From contig JBKYIJ010000008.1 in assembly GCA_047030855.1 (NCBI GenBank), positions 1 to 64,000 on the forward strand: DNA of 64,000 bases. Reading direction: 5' to 3'. This DNA is from QVMM01 sp047030855 (lineage in GTDB: Bacteria > Bacteroidota > Bacteroidia > Bacteroidales > Dysgonomonadaceae). Shown in pieces: positions 46,096-55,671 of the stretch; position 1 is the first letter of the stretch; each line of letters begins with the position of its first letter. Both the position numbers and the translations under genes were made by a program. Below the pieces are notes generated by a model. That model was not told the DNA's origin, made no database searches, and saw only the letters and a list, made by a program, of their open reading frames with translations.

Positions 46096-47730
46096 TTAGG
46101 AAGGAATATTAGTAGTCGCAAGAATTACCCCGTTCCTACCATTCGATCCATATTTAGAGATGTGTTCTTTTTTTGTATATACTGACAAAACAGTAATATT
46201 ATTTTGTTTTATCCCTTTCAATGCGGCAAGGGACGATGTCTCGCCGTTGATAATAACCAAAGGTTCTTTTAATTGATTTATCACATCGAAAATATCAGCA
46301 TTTTCAATAATAAATAAATCGTCGGTTTTCACGATTTTAGGCGAATTTATACCATAGTCCGAAATAGATGATACGGTGATCTGGCTTCCAACCTGACTAA
46401 ACATCCGATCGTTATACAAATATGTGAGAGAACTTATATTCTTTAAGTCTATCGCCCGTAAATCCTGTTCGGAAGAAGCATTTCCGTCAATCAATATAAT
46501 AACGTCTTCTCGAGCCAATACTTTATCTATCATATCCGTATTCGCAATACTGCCTTTACCTTTTTTACCGTTGGCTCTTGTCTCAACCACTAAAGTACCG
46601 TTTGTTCCTGTTTTGAGGTAAAGATCCATCTTCGCATTCCTTAGGGAAGAGGGGATCAGATATTCATAACCCGACAATTTAGTCAGAGCAAGCATATCGT
46701 TAAAACTGATAGTATTCCCGATAGGATATCCGTTTTTATCCACCATTTTCACTTCATTTATAACTCTGAATGAAAAATTATCAAAGTTGATTAAAAGAAA
46801 ATTTGGCGTAGCCGAAACCCAAAGAAAAGCACCCAACAAAGGAATTATTGTCAAAGCAAAAGCTCTTTTCCATATTGGAGATTTCTTTTTTTTCATCATC
46901 GAAAACCGGCTTAAGGGTTCGGAACCTTTAAACGAATTTACGAATTTGAAAACCTGTCCCTGCATTCTTTCGTTAACAAGCGCAGCCTTATATGCAGAAG
47001 GAGATATCCCCTGATCAAGAACGCCTTTATCAGCCAGATATTCATGATTCTCTTTCTGATAACGAACATATAACCAAACTACAGGATTAAACCATTCTAT
47101 GATCAATACGATTTCGCTCAAAAGCAAATCTATCCAATGTTTTTGTTTTATATGTACGATCTCATGTGCTATTATGGATTCTTTCGATGTCCCTTGCAGT
47201 TTGTTCAAGTCCGCAAAAATCACATTAAAAGTTGTAAACGGCGATGCTATTTTAGGCGTATCAATTACAGTATACCCTAATATTTTATCCCTTTTGCCCT
47301 TTTTATATAAATTCATCAAACGTATATAAGCATACAATTCCCTAAAAATCAAAACGATTACACCAGCCAAATACAATATGAAAACTATTGTCCAAATAGT
47401 ATCCATGTTGATTAAAAACGTATTTGTCGTTTTAGGAGTAACAACAGGTGTTTCGGCAGAGTAAAAAACTTCAACTTCCGATACTTTTGACAAAGTAGGG
47501 GACTCAAAAGCATCGGAGAGCTGAAGGGGTGTAACTGTGGGGGGAGAAACAGTTACAACATCATAAGTAATGTGTAAGGAGGGAATGATAAAAGATGCAA
47601 ATAAACCTATTATCAAAAAAGCACGGTTAAATTTAAGAAATGTTGTTGATCGTAAAAACAATCGGTACACCAGTATAAAAATACTGAAACATAAACCAGA
47701 CTTTATTAGATATATGATAAATTCTTTCAT
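46096..47730 (-). CDS. M56 metallopeptidase, BlaR1/MecR1-like, with plug-like C-terminus
   Basis: 544 residues. Four hydrophobic segments (about 5-25, 37-55, 110-135 and about 275) bracket a cytoplasmic zinc-protease domain with IAHEIVHIKQKHW (HExxH, about 188) and a further LADKGVLDQG. After the last TM the periplasmic portion has domains with repeated D-V-I-x-I-D-G-N / LDLKNISSLTYLYN features and ends in ISKYGSNGRNGVILATT, which resembles the plug of TonB-dependent receptors. In BlaR1 systems the protease relieves BlaI repression after sensing the ligand. Gene 16 bp after the BlaI gene. The ligand here is unknown. Confidence 0.87.
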   Translation of the reverse strand: MKEFIIYLIKSGLCFSIFILVYRLFLRSTTFLKFNRAFLIIGLFASFIIPSLHITYDVVTVSPPTVTPLQLSDAFESPTLSKVSEVEVFYSAETPVVTPKTTNTFLINMDTIWTIVFILYLAGVIVLIFRELYAYIRLMNLYKKGKRDKILGYTVIDTPKIASPFTTFNVIFADLNKLQGTSKESIIAHEIVHIKQKHWIDLLLSEIVLIIEWFNPVVWLYVRYQKENHEYLADKGVLDQGISPSAYKAALVNERMQGQVFKFVNSFKGSEPLSRFSMMKKKKSPIWKRAFALTIIPLLGAFLWVSATPNFLLINFDNFSFRVINEVKMVDKNGYPIGNTISFNDMLALTKLSGYEYLIPSSLRNAKMDLYLKTGTNGTLVVETRANGKKGKGSIANTDMIDKVLAREDVIILIDGNASSEQDLRAIDLKNISSLTYLYNDRMFSQVGSQITVSSISDYGINSPKIVKTDDLFIIENADIFDVINQLKEPLVIINGETSSLAALKGIKQNNITVLSVYTKKEHISKYGSNGRNGVILATTNIPS

Positions 47731-47746
47731 AGAATGCTAGCAAACA

Positions 47747-48130
47747 TTAATCATTTTCGCTATTCTCTTCCTGATCTAATTCTCTACGAGTCTCTTCCAA
47801 TAATTTATCTAAATCTTCAATCGTAAGATTAGCTTCTTTAGCAAAGAAAGATGCCATCGAAGAAAAAGAACTGTTAAAGTAATTCTTCAAAAAGCCAAAA
47901 AGCTGTTTCCTCGAATAATCTTCTTTAGTAACAAGCGGAGCATAAACATTTGCACGTCCATCTGTTGTGTGGCTGACAAAGTTTTTATTTTCCAAAATAT
48001 TAAGTATCGTTGCAATAGTCGTCCGTGCAGGTTTATTATCTTCGAATCGTTCTCGGATATCCTGCACCGTAGCCTCTTGTAAAGACCACAGGATTTGCAT
48101 TATCTGTTCTTCTGCTTTCGTTAATTGCAT
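47747..48130 (-). CDS. BlaI/MecI/CopY-family repressor
   Basis: 127 residues: winged helix with LTKAEEQIMQILWSLQEATVQDI and the recognition region ARTTIATILNILENKNFVSH (about 36-56), VYAPLVTKEDY, then a C-terminal helical dimerisation region with an acidic tail (ELDQEENSEND). Acts as a dimer at TGTCTA-type dyads; two such dyads are upstream, one inside the promoter spacer. Co-transcribed with the M56 peptidase (16 bp). Represses its own operon and probably other genes not in the window. Confidence 0.92.
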   Translation of the reverse strand: MQLTKAEEQIMQILWSLQEATVQDIRERFEDNKPARTTIATILNILENKNFVSHTTDGRANVYAPLVTKEDYSRKQLFGFLKNYFNSSFSSMASFFAKEANLTIEDLDKLLEETRRELDQEENSEND

Positions 48131-48152
48131 ACTTAATATATTTTTAACACCA

Positions 48153-48183
48153 CAAACATACGTCTATTTTTTTAGACAGCAAA
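48153..48183 (-). promoter_or_regulatory. BlaI-M56 promoter with operator O1 in the spacer
   Basis: On the minus strand: TTTG at 48183-48180, 19 nt spacer, TATGTTTG at 48160-48153. The dyad GTCTATTTTTTTAGAC (48162-48177) lies entirely within the spacer, so a bound repressor would block RNA polymerase. Transcript start expected about 16 nt before the blaI ATG at 48130. Confidence 0.8.
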
Positions 48184-48200
48184 AAAATCTTAATAGAATT

Positions 48201-48218
48201 TGTCTATTTTTTTAGACA
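48201..48218. promoter_or_regulatory. BlaI-type operator O2
   Basis: TGTCTA and TAGACA, 6-bp arms with a T6 spacer, identical in core to O1. Centre-to-centre distance from O1 is 40 bp, about four helical turns, allowing cooperative or looped binding. Confidence 0.75.
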
Positions 48219-48412
48219 ATCAGAAAATCATCTCACAATAAATAAACATAAAACACTAATAAACAAACGATTAAATTAAAAATATTTTATATAAAAAACA
48301 TTTAAACAATAAATTATATATAAACACAATGCTCCGAATTATAAATATTATTTCTATCTTTGTGCTTCAGATATTCATACATATTACTCTTGGGTATTTG
48401 ATTATATTGATA

Positions 48413-48457
48413 ATGATTAATTCATACAAAGCATACAAAGGCAAGCTTATTTATTAA
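48413..48457 (+). CDS. Putative 14-codon leader peptide upstream of carA
   Basis: ATG at 48413, MINSYKAYKGKLIY, stop TAA at 48455-48457, which lies in the loop of the downstream hairpin. It is the only short ORF in the carA leader and its end is positioned so that ribosome stalling would affect hairpin formation. The existence of the peptide is inference from position alone; there is no codon-usage or homology support. Confidence 0.3.
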   Translation: MINSYKAYKGKLIY

Positions 48458-48475
48458 GATAAACTTGTCTTTTTT
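48438..48475 (+). terminator. Terminator/attenuator hairpin in the carA leader
   Basis: AAGGCAAGCTTAT pairs with ATAAACTTGTCTT (13 bp with one mismatch and one G-U), loop of about 8 nt, followed by seven T, then 22 nt to the carA ATG. No gene lies upstream on this strand, so an intrinsic terminator here fits attenuation better than ordinary termination. Confidence 0.6.
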
Positions 48476-48497
48476 TATTTTATATACCTTATTATAA

Positions 48498-49567
48498 ATG
48501 CAAACAGATAAACCTGCAAAATTAATTCTTGACGACGGAACAATCCTTGAAGGAAAATCATTCGGATCAGAAACTCCTTCAGCAGGAGAAGTTGTATTCA
48601 ACACCGCAATGGTAGGCTATCCCGAAAGCCTGACCGACCCGTCTTATCTGGGACAAATACTTGTAGTTACCTTTCCGCTTGTCGGGAATTACGGTGTGCC
48701 TGAAAATACGTTTACAAACGGAATATCCGATTTCTATGAATCGGAACGCATACAGGTAAGCGGACTTATCATTTCAGATTACTCACACGAATATTCGCAC
48801 TGGAATGCAAAAAAGAGTTTAGGCGAATGGCTTAAAGAAAATAATATACCCGGAATATACGGAATCGATACCCGCGAACTGACCAAAATATTACGGGAAA
48901 AGGGTTCAATGAAAGGCAAGATCGTATTTGAAGCTGAAACCGACATTAATTTCATCGACCCGAATCAGGAGAACCTCGTGTCGAAAGCAAGTTGTAAGGA
49001 AGTTATAACTTATGGTAACGGAGATAAAAAAGTGGTTTTGGTAGACTGCGGCGTAAAGCACAATATAATCCGATGCCTGTTGAAACGGGATATAACTCTG
49101 ATACGCGTCCCGTGGAATTATGATTTCAACCAAATAGATTATGACGGACTGTTCATATCAAACGGGCCGGGTAATCCTGACTATTGCGAAATAACCGTTG
49201 AAAACATCCGCAAAGCAATGCTGAAGGATAAACCAATATGCGGTATCTGCATGGGAAATCAACTGTTATCGAAAGCAGGAGGAGCAACGACATACAAACT
49301 GAAATACGGGCATCGCAGCCATAACCAACCCGTAAAAATGGTTGGCACTAACAAATGCTTTATCACGTCGCAAAATCATGGTTTTGCGGTAGCCAATGCT
49401 TCATTAGGAGAAGAATGGGAACCTCGTTCATTAACCTTAATGACGGAACAAACGAGGGCATACGCCACAAAACTAAACCCTTCTTTTCGGCACAGTTTCA
49501 CCCCGAGGCGGCAAGCGGACCCACTGATACTGATTTTTTATTCGATTTATTTTTTGAAAAACTGTAA
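48498..49567 (+). CDS. carA: Carbamoyl-phosphate synthase small subunit, 3' frameshift as written
   Basis: Class I glutamine amidotransferase that supplies ammonia to CarB. N-terminal CPSase_sm domain (KLILDDGTILEGKSFG), the glutaminase nucleophile Cys in CGICMGNQLL (about 253) and the RSHNQPVK segment are clear. As written the frame leaves the family after GEEWEPRS; inserting one A at GGGAACC (49417-49423) gives WETSFINLNDGTNEG and FSAQFHPEAASGPTDT with the catalytic His, and stop at 49567. Restored length about 356, normal. carB follows after 8 bp. The direct upstream leader has a terminator-like hairpin. Confidence 0.92.
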
Positions 49568-49575
49568 AATACAAT

Positions 49576-52500
49576 ATGGACAATAGCATTAAAAAAGTAT
49601 TGGTACTGGGTTCGGGAGCTCTCAAAATAGGAGAAGCGGGAGAATTCGATTATTCGGGATCTCAGGCTCTTAAAGCTCTCAAAGAAGAAGGAATCGAAAC
49701 GGTACTTATCAACCCGAATATTGCTACAGTGCAAACATCGGAAGGCAGCGCCGATAAAATATATTTTCTGCCTATTACTCCTTATTTTGTTGAGAAAGTT
49801 ATCAAAAAGGAAAAACCCGACGGAATACTACTGGCATTCGGCGGGCAAACGGCACTTAATTGCGGAGTACAGTTATATGAAACAGGAATCCTCGAAAAAT
49901 ATAACCTCCGTGTATTAGGCACGCCTGTACAGGCAATTATGGATACGGAAGACAGGGAATTGTTTGTAAAGAAACTTGACGAAATAAATGTAAAGACGAT
50001 AAAGAGTGTAGCTGTCGGGAGCATCAATGATGCCGTTAAAGCCGCATCCGACTTAGGCTATCCTATCATCATCCGTGCAGCTTACGCACTGGGTGGATTG
50101 GGTTCCGGCTTTTGCGACAATGAACAGGAGCTAAGGGCTTTAGCAGAAAAAGCACTCTCCTACTCTTCTCAACTTTTGGTCGAAAAATCGCTGAAAGGAT
50201 GGAAAGAAGTAGAATATGAAGTTGTTCGCGACAAATACGACAACTGCATGACTGTCTGCAACATGGAAAATTTCGACCCGTTAGGTATCCACACAGGCGA
50301 AAGTATTGTAGTTGCACCGTCACAGACACTTACCAACTCGGAATATCATAAACTGCGGGAACTGTCTATACGCATTGTAAAACATATAGGCATTGTCGGC
50401 GAATGTAACGTACAGTATGCTTTTGACCCCGAATCGGAAGATTATCGTGTTATTGAAGTGAATGCGCGGTTAAGCCGCTCGTCGGCATTGGCATCAAAAG
50501 CCACGGGATATCCTCTGGCTTTTGTTGCGGCAAAATGGGATTAGGGTATGGACTATTCGAACTGAAAAATTCCGTAACCAAATCGACATGCGCATTTTTC
50601 GAACCTGCTCTCGACTACATCGTGGTTAAAATTCCGCGTTGGGATTTAGGTAAATTTCACGGCGTATCGAAAGAGATCGGTTCGAGCATGAAGTCAGTCG
50701 GCGAAATTATGGCTATCGGACGTAATTTCGAAGAAGCTATACAGAAAGGACTTCGGATGATTAATGTCGGAATGCATGGTTTTGTAGCGAATAAACCCCT
50801 TGAAGTGGATAACCTCGACGAGGCCTTGAAAAACCCTACCGATAAGCGGATATTCTGCATCGAACAGGCTTTTGAGAAAGGCTATACCATAGACCAGATT
50901 CACGATTTGACAAAAATAGACCGTTGGTTTCTGCAAAAACTTCAATACATATTCAAATACTCGAAAGAACTGGCAAAATACGACGATGTACAATCCTTGC
51001 CTTTAGCTTTACTGAAAGAGGCAAAACAAAAAGGGTTCTCCGATTTCCAGATTGCAAAGATTGTATGCAAAGAGCCCAGCCTAATAGATTCGGCAGCTCA
51101 CGAAATACGCCGCATCCGTAAAAGTAACGGGATTATACCTGTCGTAAAACAGATTGACACTCTTGCCGCCGAATATCCGGCACAGACAAATTATCTGTAT
51201 CTGACCTATAACGGTACAGCAAATGATGTGAAATATCTGGGAGACCACCGTTCGGTCATCGTGTTAGGTTCTGGAGCATATCGTATAGGTTCGTCTGTCG
51301 AATTCGACTGGTGTTCGGTCAACGCCCTCCAAACCATACGAAAGGAAGGCTATCGTTCGGTGATGATTAATTATAACCCCGAAACTGTGTCTACGGACTA
51401 TGATATGTGCGATCGTCTTTATTTTGACGAATTGACTTTTGAACGGGTAATGGACATCATCGAGCTTGAAAATCCGCATGGAGTAATATTATCGGTTGGA
51501 GGACAAATACCTAATAATCTGGCTGTAAGGCTCGATGCTGAAAAAGTAAACATATTGGGCACATCTGCCAAAAACATCGACAATGCCGAAGACCGCCATA
51601 AATTCTCCAGCATGCTCGACCGAATCGGGGTAGACCAACCCAGATGGCAGGAACTAACTTCGCTCGACGACATTAAAGGTTTTGTAGATGAGGTAGGCTA
51701 TCCTGTTCTGGTTCGTCCTTCCTATGTGCTTTCGGGTGCAGCGATGAATGTCTGCTCAAACGAACAGGAACTTGAAAATTTCCTAAAACTCGCCGCCGAT
51801 GTATCGAAAAAACATCCGGTAGTGGTAAGCAGTTTCATTGAAAATGCAAAAGAGATAGAACTCGACGCCGTTGCCGATAAAGGAGAAATGATAATGTATG
51901 CCATTTCGGAACACGTGGAATTTGCGGGTGTACACTCGGGAGATGCCACTATACAGTTTCCGGCTCAGCGTCTCTATATAGAAACCGTACGCAGGGTGAA
52001 GAAGATAGCCCGAAAGATTGCCAGAGAATTGGAAATATCGGGCCCTTTCAACATACAATTTCTTGCAAAAAACAACGATATAAAAGTTATCGAGTGTAAT
52101 TTACGTGCGTCACGGTCGTTTCCTTTCGTATCGAAAGTCTTGAAAATAAACTTCATTGATCTTGCTACCAAGATCATGTTGGGACTTGAAGTCGAGAAAC
52201 CGAACAAAAGCGCATTTGACCTTGATTATGTGGGAATAAAAGCATCTCAGTTTTCATTCTCACGTTTGCAAAAAGCCGATCCCGTGTTAGGCGTAGATAT
52301 GGCTTCAACAGGCGAAGTGGGATGTATAGGCGATGATTTTTACGACGCAATGCTCAAGGCGATGCTCTCGGTGGGATGCCGTATCCCTGAAAAAACAGTG
52401 CTATTCTCGACAGGTCCTGCAAAATCAAAAGTAGAATTGCTTGAGGCTGCACGCCTATTACATCAGAAAGGGTACGAACTTTATGCGACAGGAGGCTCTC

Positions 52501-52793
52501 AGCAATTTTTGACGGACAACGGAATTCCTGCAACACGAGTATATTGGCCCAACGAAAATCAGCAGCCGAATGCGATGGAACTGATACACGACAAAAAGAT
52601 AGATCTTGTGGTGAACATTCCCAAAAACTTCACAACCAGCGAGCTTGACAACGGATACAAAATCCGTAGGGCAGCGATAGACTTCAACGTGCCGTTGCTT
52701 ACAAATTCACGGCTTGCCTCAGCTTTTATTCAGGCGTTTTGTAAACTGAATGTGGACGATATAGATATAAAAGCTTGGAACGAATACGAATGA
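49576..52793 (+). CDS. carB: Carbamoyl-phosphate synthase large subunit, frameshifted as written
   Basis: Two frames: MDNSIKKVLVLGSGALKIGEAGEFDYSGSQALKALK... to about 50544, then MGLGYGLFELKNSVTKSTCAFFEPALD... to 52793. One more A in the A4 run at 50532-50535 joins them as FVAAKMGLGYGLFELKN, giving about 1073 residues. Two homologous synthetase halves: ATP-grasp 1 for carboxyphosphate, ATP-grasp 2 (KYLGDHRSVIVLGSGAYRIG start, about 550) for carbamate, and the C-terminal MGS-like allosteric domain (TVLFSTGPAKSKVELLEAARL). Makes carbamoyl phosphate for pyrimidines and arginine. Ends directly against nnr, convergent, with no spacer. Confidence 0.93.
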
Positions 52794-54308
52794 TTAACCT
52801 CGTTCGATTCGCCTGTAAGCTTTACCTATATAATTAATAAGGTCGGAGGGTAGCATGCTATACTCCGATTTTGTTTTTGCAGCAAGATCTCCCGCCAAGC
52901 CATGAAGATATACCCCTAAACGGGCTGCATCGAAAGGTGAATATTTTTGCGCCAATAAAGAGGTGATCACACCTGTCAAAGCATCGCCGCTTCCGCCTGT
53001 CGCCATTCCGGGATTGCCTGTCGGATTGAAATAGACTTTCCCCTCGGTAGAAATTACGGCAGTATATGCCCCTTTGAGAACAACAATAACCTTGTGGTCG
53101 GCAGCAAATTTGCGGGCTTTCTGCAAACGATCGTATCCGTTTACGCTATGTTCTCCCGCCAAACGGTCAAATTCTATCGGATGCGGAGTCAGAATACTGT
53201 TTTCGGGTATATTATACTTGAGCATATCGTCCGAACCGATCATATTTAACGCATCTGCATCAACAACCATTGGTTTATGATACGATTCGAGCAGCGACGA
53301 CAAAAATCGCTTGGTTTCCCTCTCCTTCCCTATTCCGCTACCTATACCAACAGTCATTTTGTTCAAATCCATATCCGTTTGCGTGATAAAATTTTCATTA
53401 ATATCCGCATCTGCCATAGCTTCTGGAACAATTGCCTGAAGAATATTGTAACCGCATTGCGGAATATGCACGGTAAGCAAACCTACGCCTGTCCGCAAGC
53501 AGGCTTGTGATGCCAAGACAGCAGCACCCATCTTTCCTTTCGAACCTGCAACAAGAAAGGCATGCCCGAAATCTCCTTTATGAGAGAATCTTTGTCTCCG
53601 ATGTAAAATAAGGGAAACGTCTTTTTGCTCTGTTAAACAATAATCGGTTGCCATTTCCGATATGCTTTTTTTAAAAAGCCCTATATCGAGAACGGTCAGG
53701 TGTTGGCAATATTCGTTGCTGTCGGGCAAAAGCAGCGAGAGTTTCGGAAATTGGAAGCTAAATACTTCATCGGCTTTGACTATCGCATTAAAATCATTTT
53801 CTGAATTATCCTCCAAAAACATCCCCGAAGGAATATCAATCGAATATACTTTAGCCTTAGATTTATTAATCGCTTTAACTACCTCCGCAAAAATAGCATT
53901 TAAAGGGCGATTGATCCCTGAACCGAACAAACCGTCTATCACAATGCAATCCTGTGGTAACTCGGGAATATCGACAGATTCTTTTATTAAATTGATCTTA
54001 ATAAGCCTTTCGAGCCTTTCCTTATTTATGCCACAATCCTGTGAATATTTTTCTTCGGAAGAAACAAGGTAAACTTTCGGCTTTATGCCGCTTGTCAACA
54101 ACATACGGGAAAGAGCAAGCGCATCTCCTCCGTTATTTCCACCGCCTGCAAATACATATACAGGAAGTTGCCTGTCGATCGTCTCTGCCAGATATTCAAA
54201 AATACTCAAGGCGGCGCGTTCCATCAAATCAATAGAGGTTATACTTTCTTCTTCAACTGTATATTTGTCTATTTCTTTAATCTGTTTCGCATCGAATATT
54301 TTCAACAT
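52794..54308 (-). CDS. nnr: Bifunctional NAD(P)H-hydrate epimerase/dehydratase
   Basis: 504 residues: N-terminal YjeF_N epimerase (about 1-215) with VFAGGGNNGGDALALSRML (about 52-70) and DGLFGSGINRPL; C-terminal ribokinase-like dehydratase (about 225-500) with GHAFLVAGSKGKMGAAVLAS, GIGSGIGK, LTPHPIEFDRL and NPGMATGGSGDALTG, the ADP-dependent catalytic motif. Repairs hydrated NADH/NADPH. Follows the SDR gene by 14 bp in one operon; convergent to carB with abutting stops. Confidence 0.93.
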   Translation of the reverse strand: MLKIFDAKQIKEIDKYTVEEESITSIDLMERAALSIFEYLAETIDRQLPVYVFAGGGNNGGDALALSRMLLTSGIKPKVYLVSSEEKYSQDCGINKERLERLIKINLIKESVDIPELPQDCIVIDGLFGSGINRPLNAIFAEVVKAINKSKAKVYSIDIPSGMFLEDNSENDFNAIVKADEVFSFQFPKLSLLLPDSNEYCQHLTVLDIGLFKKSISEMATDYCLTEQKDVSLILHRRQRFSHKGDFGHAFLVAGSKGKMGAAVLASQACLRTGVGLLTVHIPQCGYNILQAIVPEAMADADINENFITQTDMDLNKMTVGIGSGIGKERETKRFLSSLLESYHKPMVVDADALNMIGSDDMLKYNIPENSILTPHPIEFDRLAGEHSVNGYDRLQKARKFAADHKVIVVLKGAYTAVISTEGKVYFNPTGNPGMATGGSGDALTGVITSLLAQKYSPFDAARLGVYLHGLAGDLAAKTKSEYSMLPSDLINYIGKAYRRIERG

Positions 54309-54322
54309 GGCAGTCCCTTTTT

Positions 54323-55105
54323 TTATTCTTTATGAAAAATAGTTGCTGACGCCTGTACCTTGGGCATTATAAGTACATCTTGGATATCCACGTGATCGGG
54401 AGCAGTTATGGCGTAATGAACGGCATCGGCAATATCTTCGGCAACGAGCGGAGAAAAACCCTCGTACACATGAGCGGCACGATCTTTATCGCCTTTGAAC
54501 CTGACAAGAGAGAACTCTGTTTCGGCAAAGCCCGGAGCAACCAAAGTAACCCTAATGCCGTAATGGATCATGTCGATACGCATAGCTTCGGACAATGCAC
54601 GGACTGCATGTTTTGTCGCGCAATAAACATTGCCGTTGGGATAAACCTCACGCCCTGCAATGGAACCTATATTGATTATATGTCCTGCTTTTCTTTCCAC
54701 CATTCCGGGAGCGATAAGACGGGTAACGTATAAGAGCCCTTTAACATTCGTATCTATCATACGTTCCCAATCATCAACAACTCCTTCATGAATCGGATTA
54801 AGCCCTACTGCAAGCCCTGCATTGTTTACCAAAACATCTATATTCTTCCATTCCGCAGGAAGGTGTCCAAGATTTCTCTCGACTTCGTCGTAGGAACGGA
54901 CATCGAAAGAGAGAGCCAGAACTTTAATGTTATTCTCTGATTCGAGTTTTTGTTTTAATTCCTCCAAACGTTCTTTTCTTCGTCCTGTTACTATCAGATT
55001 GAATTTTTCTTTTGCCAAGCGTTCTGCTATCGCTTTTCCAAAACCTGAGGTTGCTCCTGTTATTAATGCTGTTTTTCCCATTTCCATATTATTTTTTTCA
55101 TTCAA
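54323..55105 (-). CDS. SDR oxidoreductase (YdfG/3-hydroxy-acid dehydrogenase-like)
   Basis: 260 residues from the ATG at 55105; in-frame ATGs at 55087 and 55081 (MGKTALITGATSGFG) give a more typical N-terminus, so the true start may be 55081. TGATSGFGKAIAE binds the cofactor, NNAGLAVGLNP and the catalytic INIGSIAG, YCATKHAVRAL are intact, and the C-terminal PRM-like IQDVLIMPKVQ is as in YdfG, which acts on serine and 3-hydroxy acids with NADP. Upstream of nnr in the same transcript. Confidence 0.87.
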   Translation of the reverse strand: MNEKNNMEMGKTALITGATSGFGKAIAERLAKEKFNLIVTGRRKERLEELKQKLESENNIKVLALSFDVRSYDEVERNLGHLPAEWKNIDVLVNNAGLAVGLNPIHEGVVDDWERMIDTNVKGLLYVTRLIAPGMVERKAGHIINIGSIAGREVYPNGNVYCATKHAVRALSEAMRIDMIHYGIRVTLVAPGFAETEFSLVRFKGDKDRAAHVYEGFSPLVAEDIADAVHYAITAPDHVDIQDVLIMPKVQASATIFHKE

Positions 55106-55280
55106 ATTTACAAGAAAAACTTTACAATTATTTAAGCCGGCAGGATAAAATAAAATAATCTCAAACTAATCCATTTTTTATTCTTTAAGCAAAAACAATA
55201 TTTGTTAATGCATTGTTATACAAAAAATAAGTACATTTGGTAATAAACAGAATAAGTAGTAACCACAAAACACAAAGTCT

Positions 55281-55589
55281 ATGAAAAGGTTTTTATTTGG
55301 ATTGGCTGTCGGCGCACTGGGTGCATACGCCGCAATGAAATTGATTGATAAAGATACGCGTGACGAATGGTACGATGAGTTTGAAAGAACTACCGACAGA
55401 GCGAAAGAAAAGCTCGAATACGGACTGAAAACAGGCAGAGGCAAAGCAATGCGTGCAGGCGTTCGCGTTAGGCAGGAATACCGTGACGGAAAGAAAAAAA
55501 TTAATGAAACGGCAGGAGATTTAGCAGGGAAGCTTGCCGAAAATCTGACAGAGTTTGAAGAAAAAGCAAAGGCAAAAGCTAACTCTTAA
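55281..55589 (+). CDS. YtxH-like small protein
   Basis: 102 residues. One N-terminal hydrophobic segment with small residues (FLFGLAVGALGAYAAMKLI, about 4-22), then a charged helical region rich in Lys/Glu/Arg, as in the YtxH family of membrane-attached stress proteins. Function unknown. A -7 like TACATTTG lies at 55232-55239. Strong bidirectional terminator downstream. Confidence 0.8.
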   Translation: MKRFLFGLAVGALGAYAAMKLIDKDTRDEWYDEFERTTDRAKEKLEYGLKTGRGKAMRAGVRVRQEYRDGKKKINETAGDLAGKLAENLTEFEEKAKAKANS

Positions 55590-55603
55590 ATTATATTACG
55601 AAT

Positions 55604-55646
55604 AAAGAAGAAGGGCTTTACTTTTTAAGTAAAGCCCTTCTTCTTT
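55604..55646. terminator. Strong bidirectional terminator
   Basis: AAAGAAGAAGGGCTTTACTT and its complement make a 20-bp perfect stem with a TTT loop, between the YtxH gene (plus) and the PKD protein (minus). Confidence 0.9.
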
Positions 55647-55671
55647 ATATATTTATATAACATTATAAACT

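Larger units (their letters stand above)
48131..48497. other. Intergenic region between blaI and carA
   Basis: 367 bp. Left part: the blaI promoter and two operators. Middle (48225-48350): very AT-rich, nothing recognised. Right part: TATCTTTG at 48355-48362, which could drive carA, a short leader ORF and a terminator hairpin before the carA ATG (separate entries). Confidence 0.6.

Noticed and set aside
49576..52793. Split CarB encoded by two genes (as in some archaea)
   Set aside because: The break is not at the domain boundary; it lies inside the first ATP-grasp half at an A run, with a few-base overlap.
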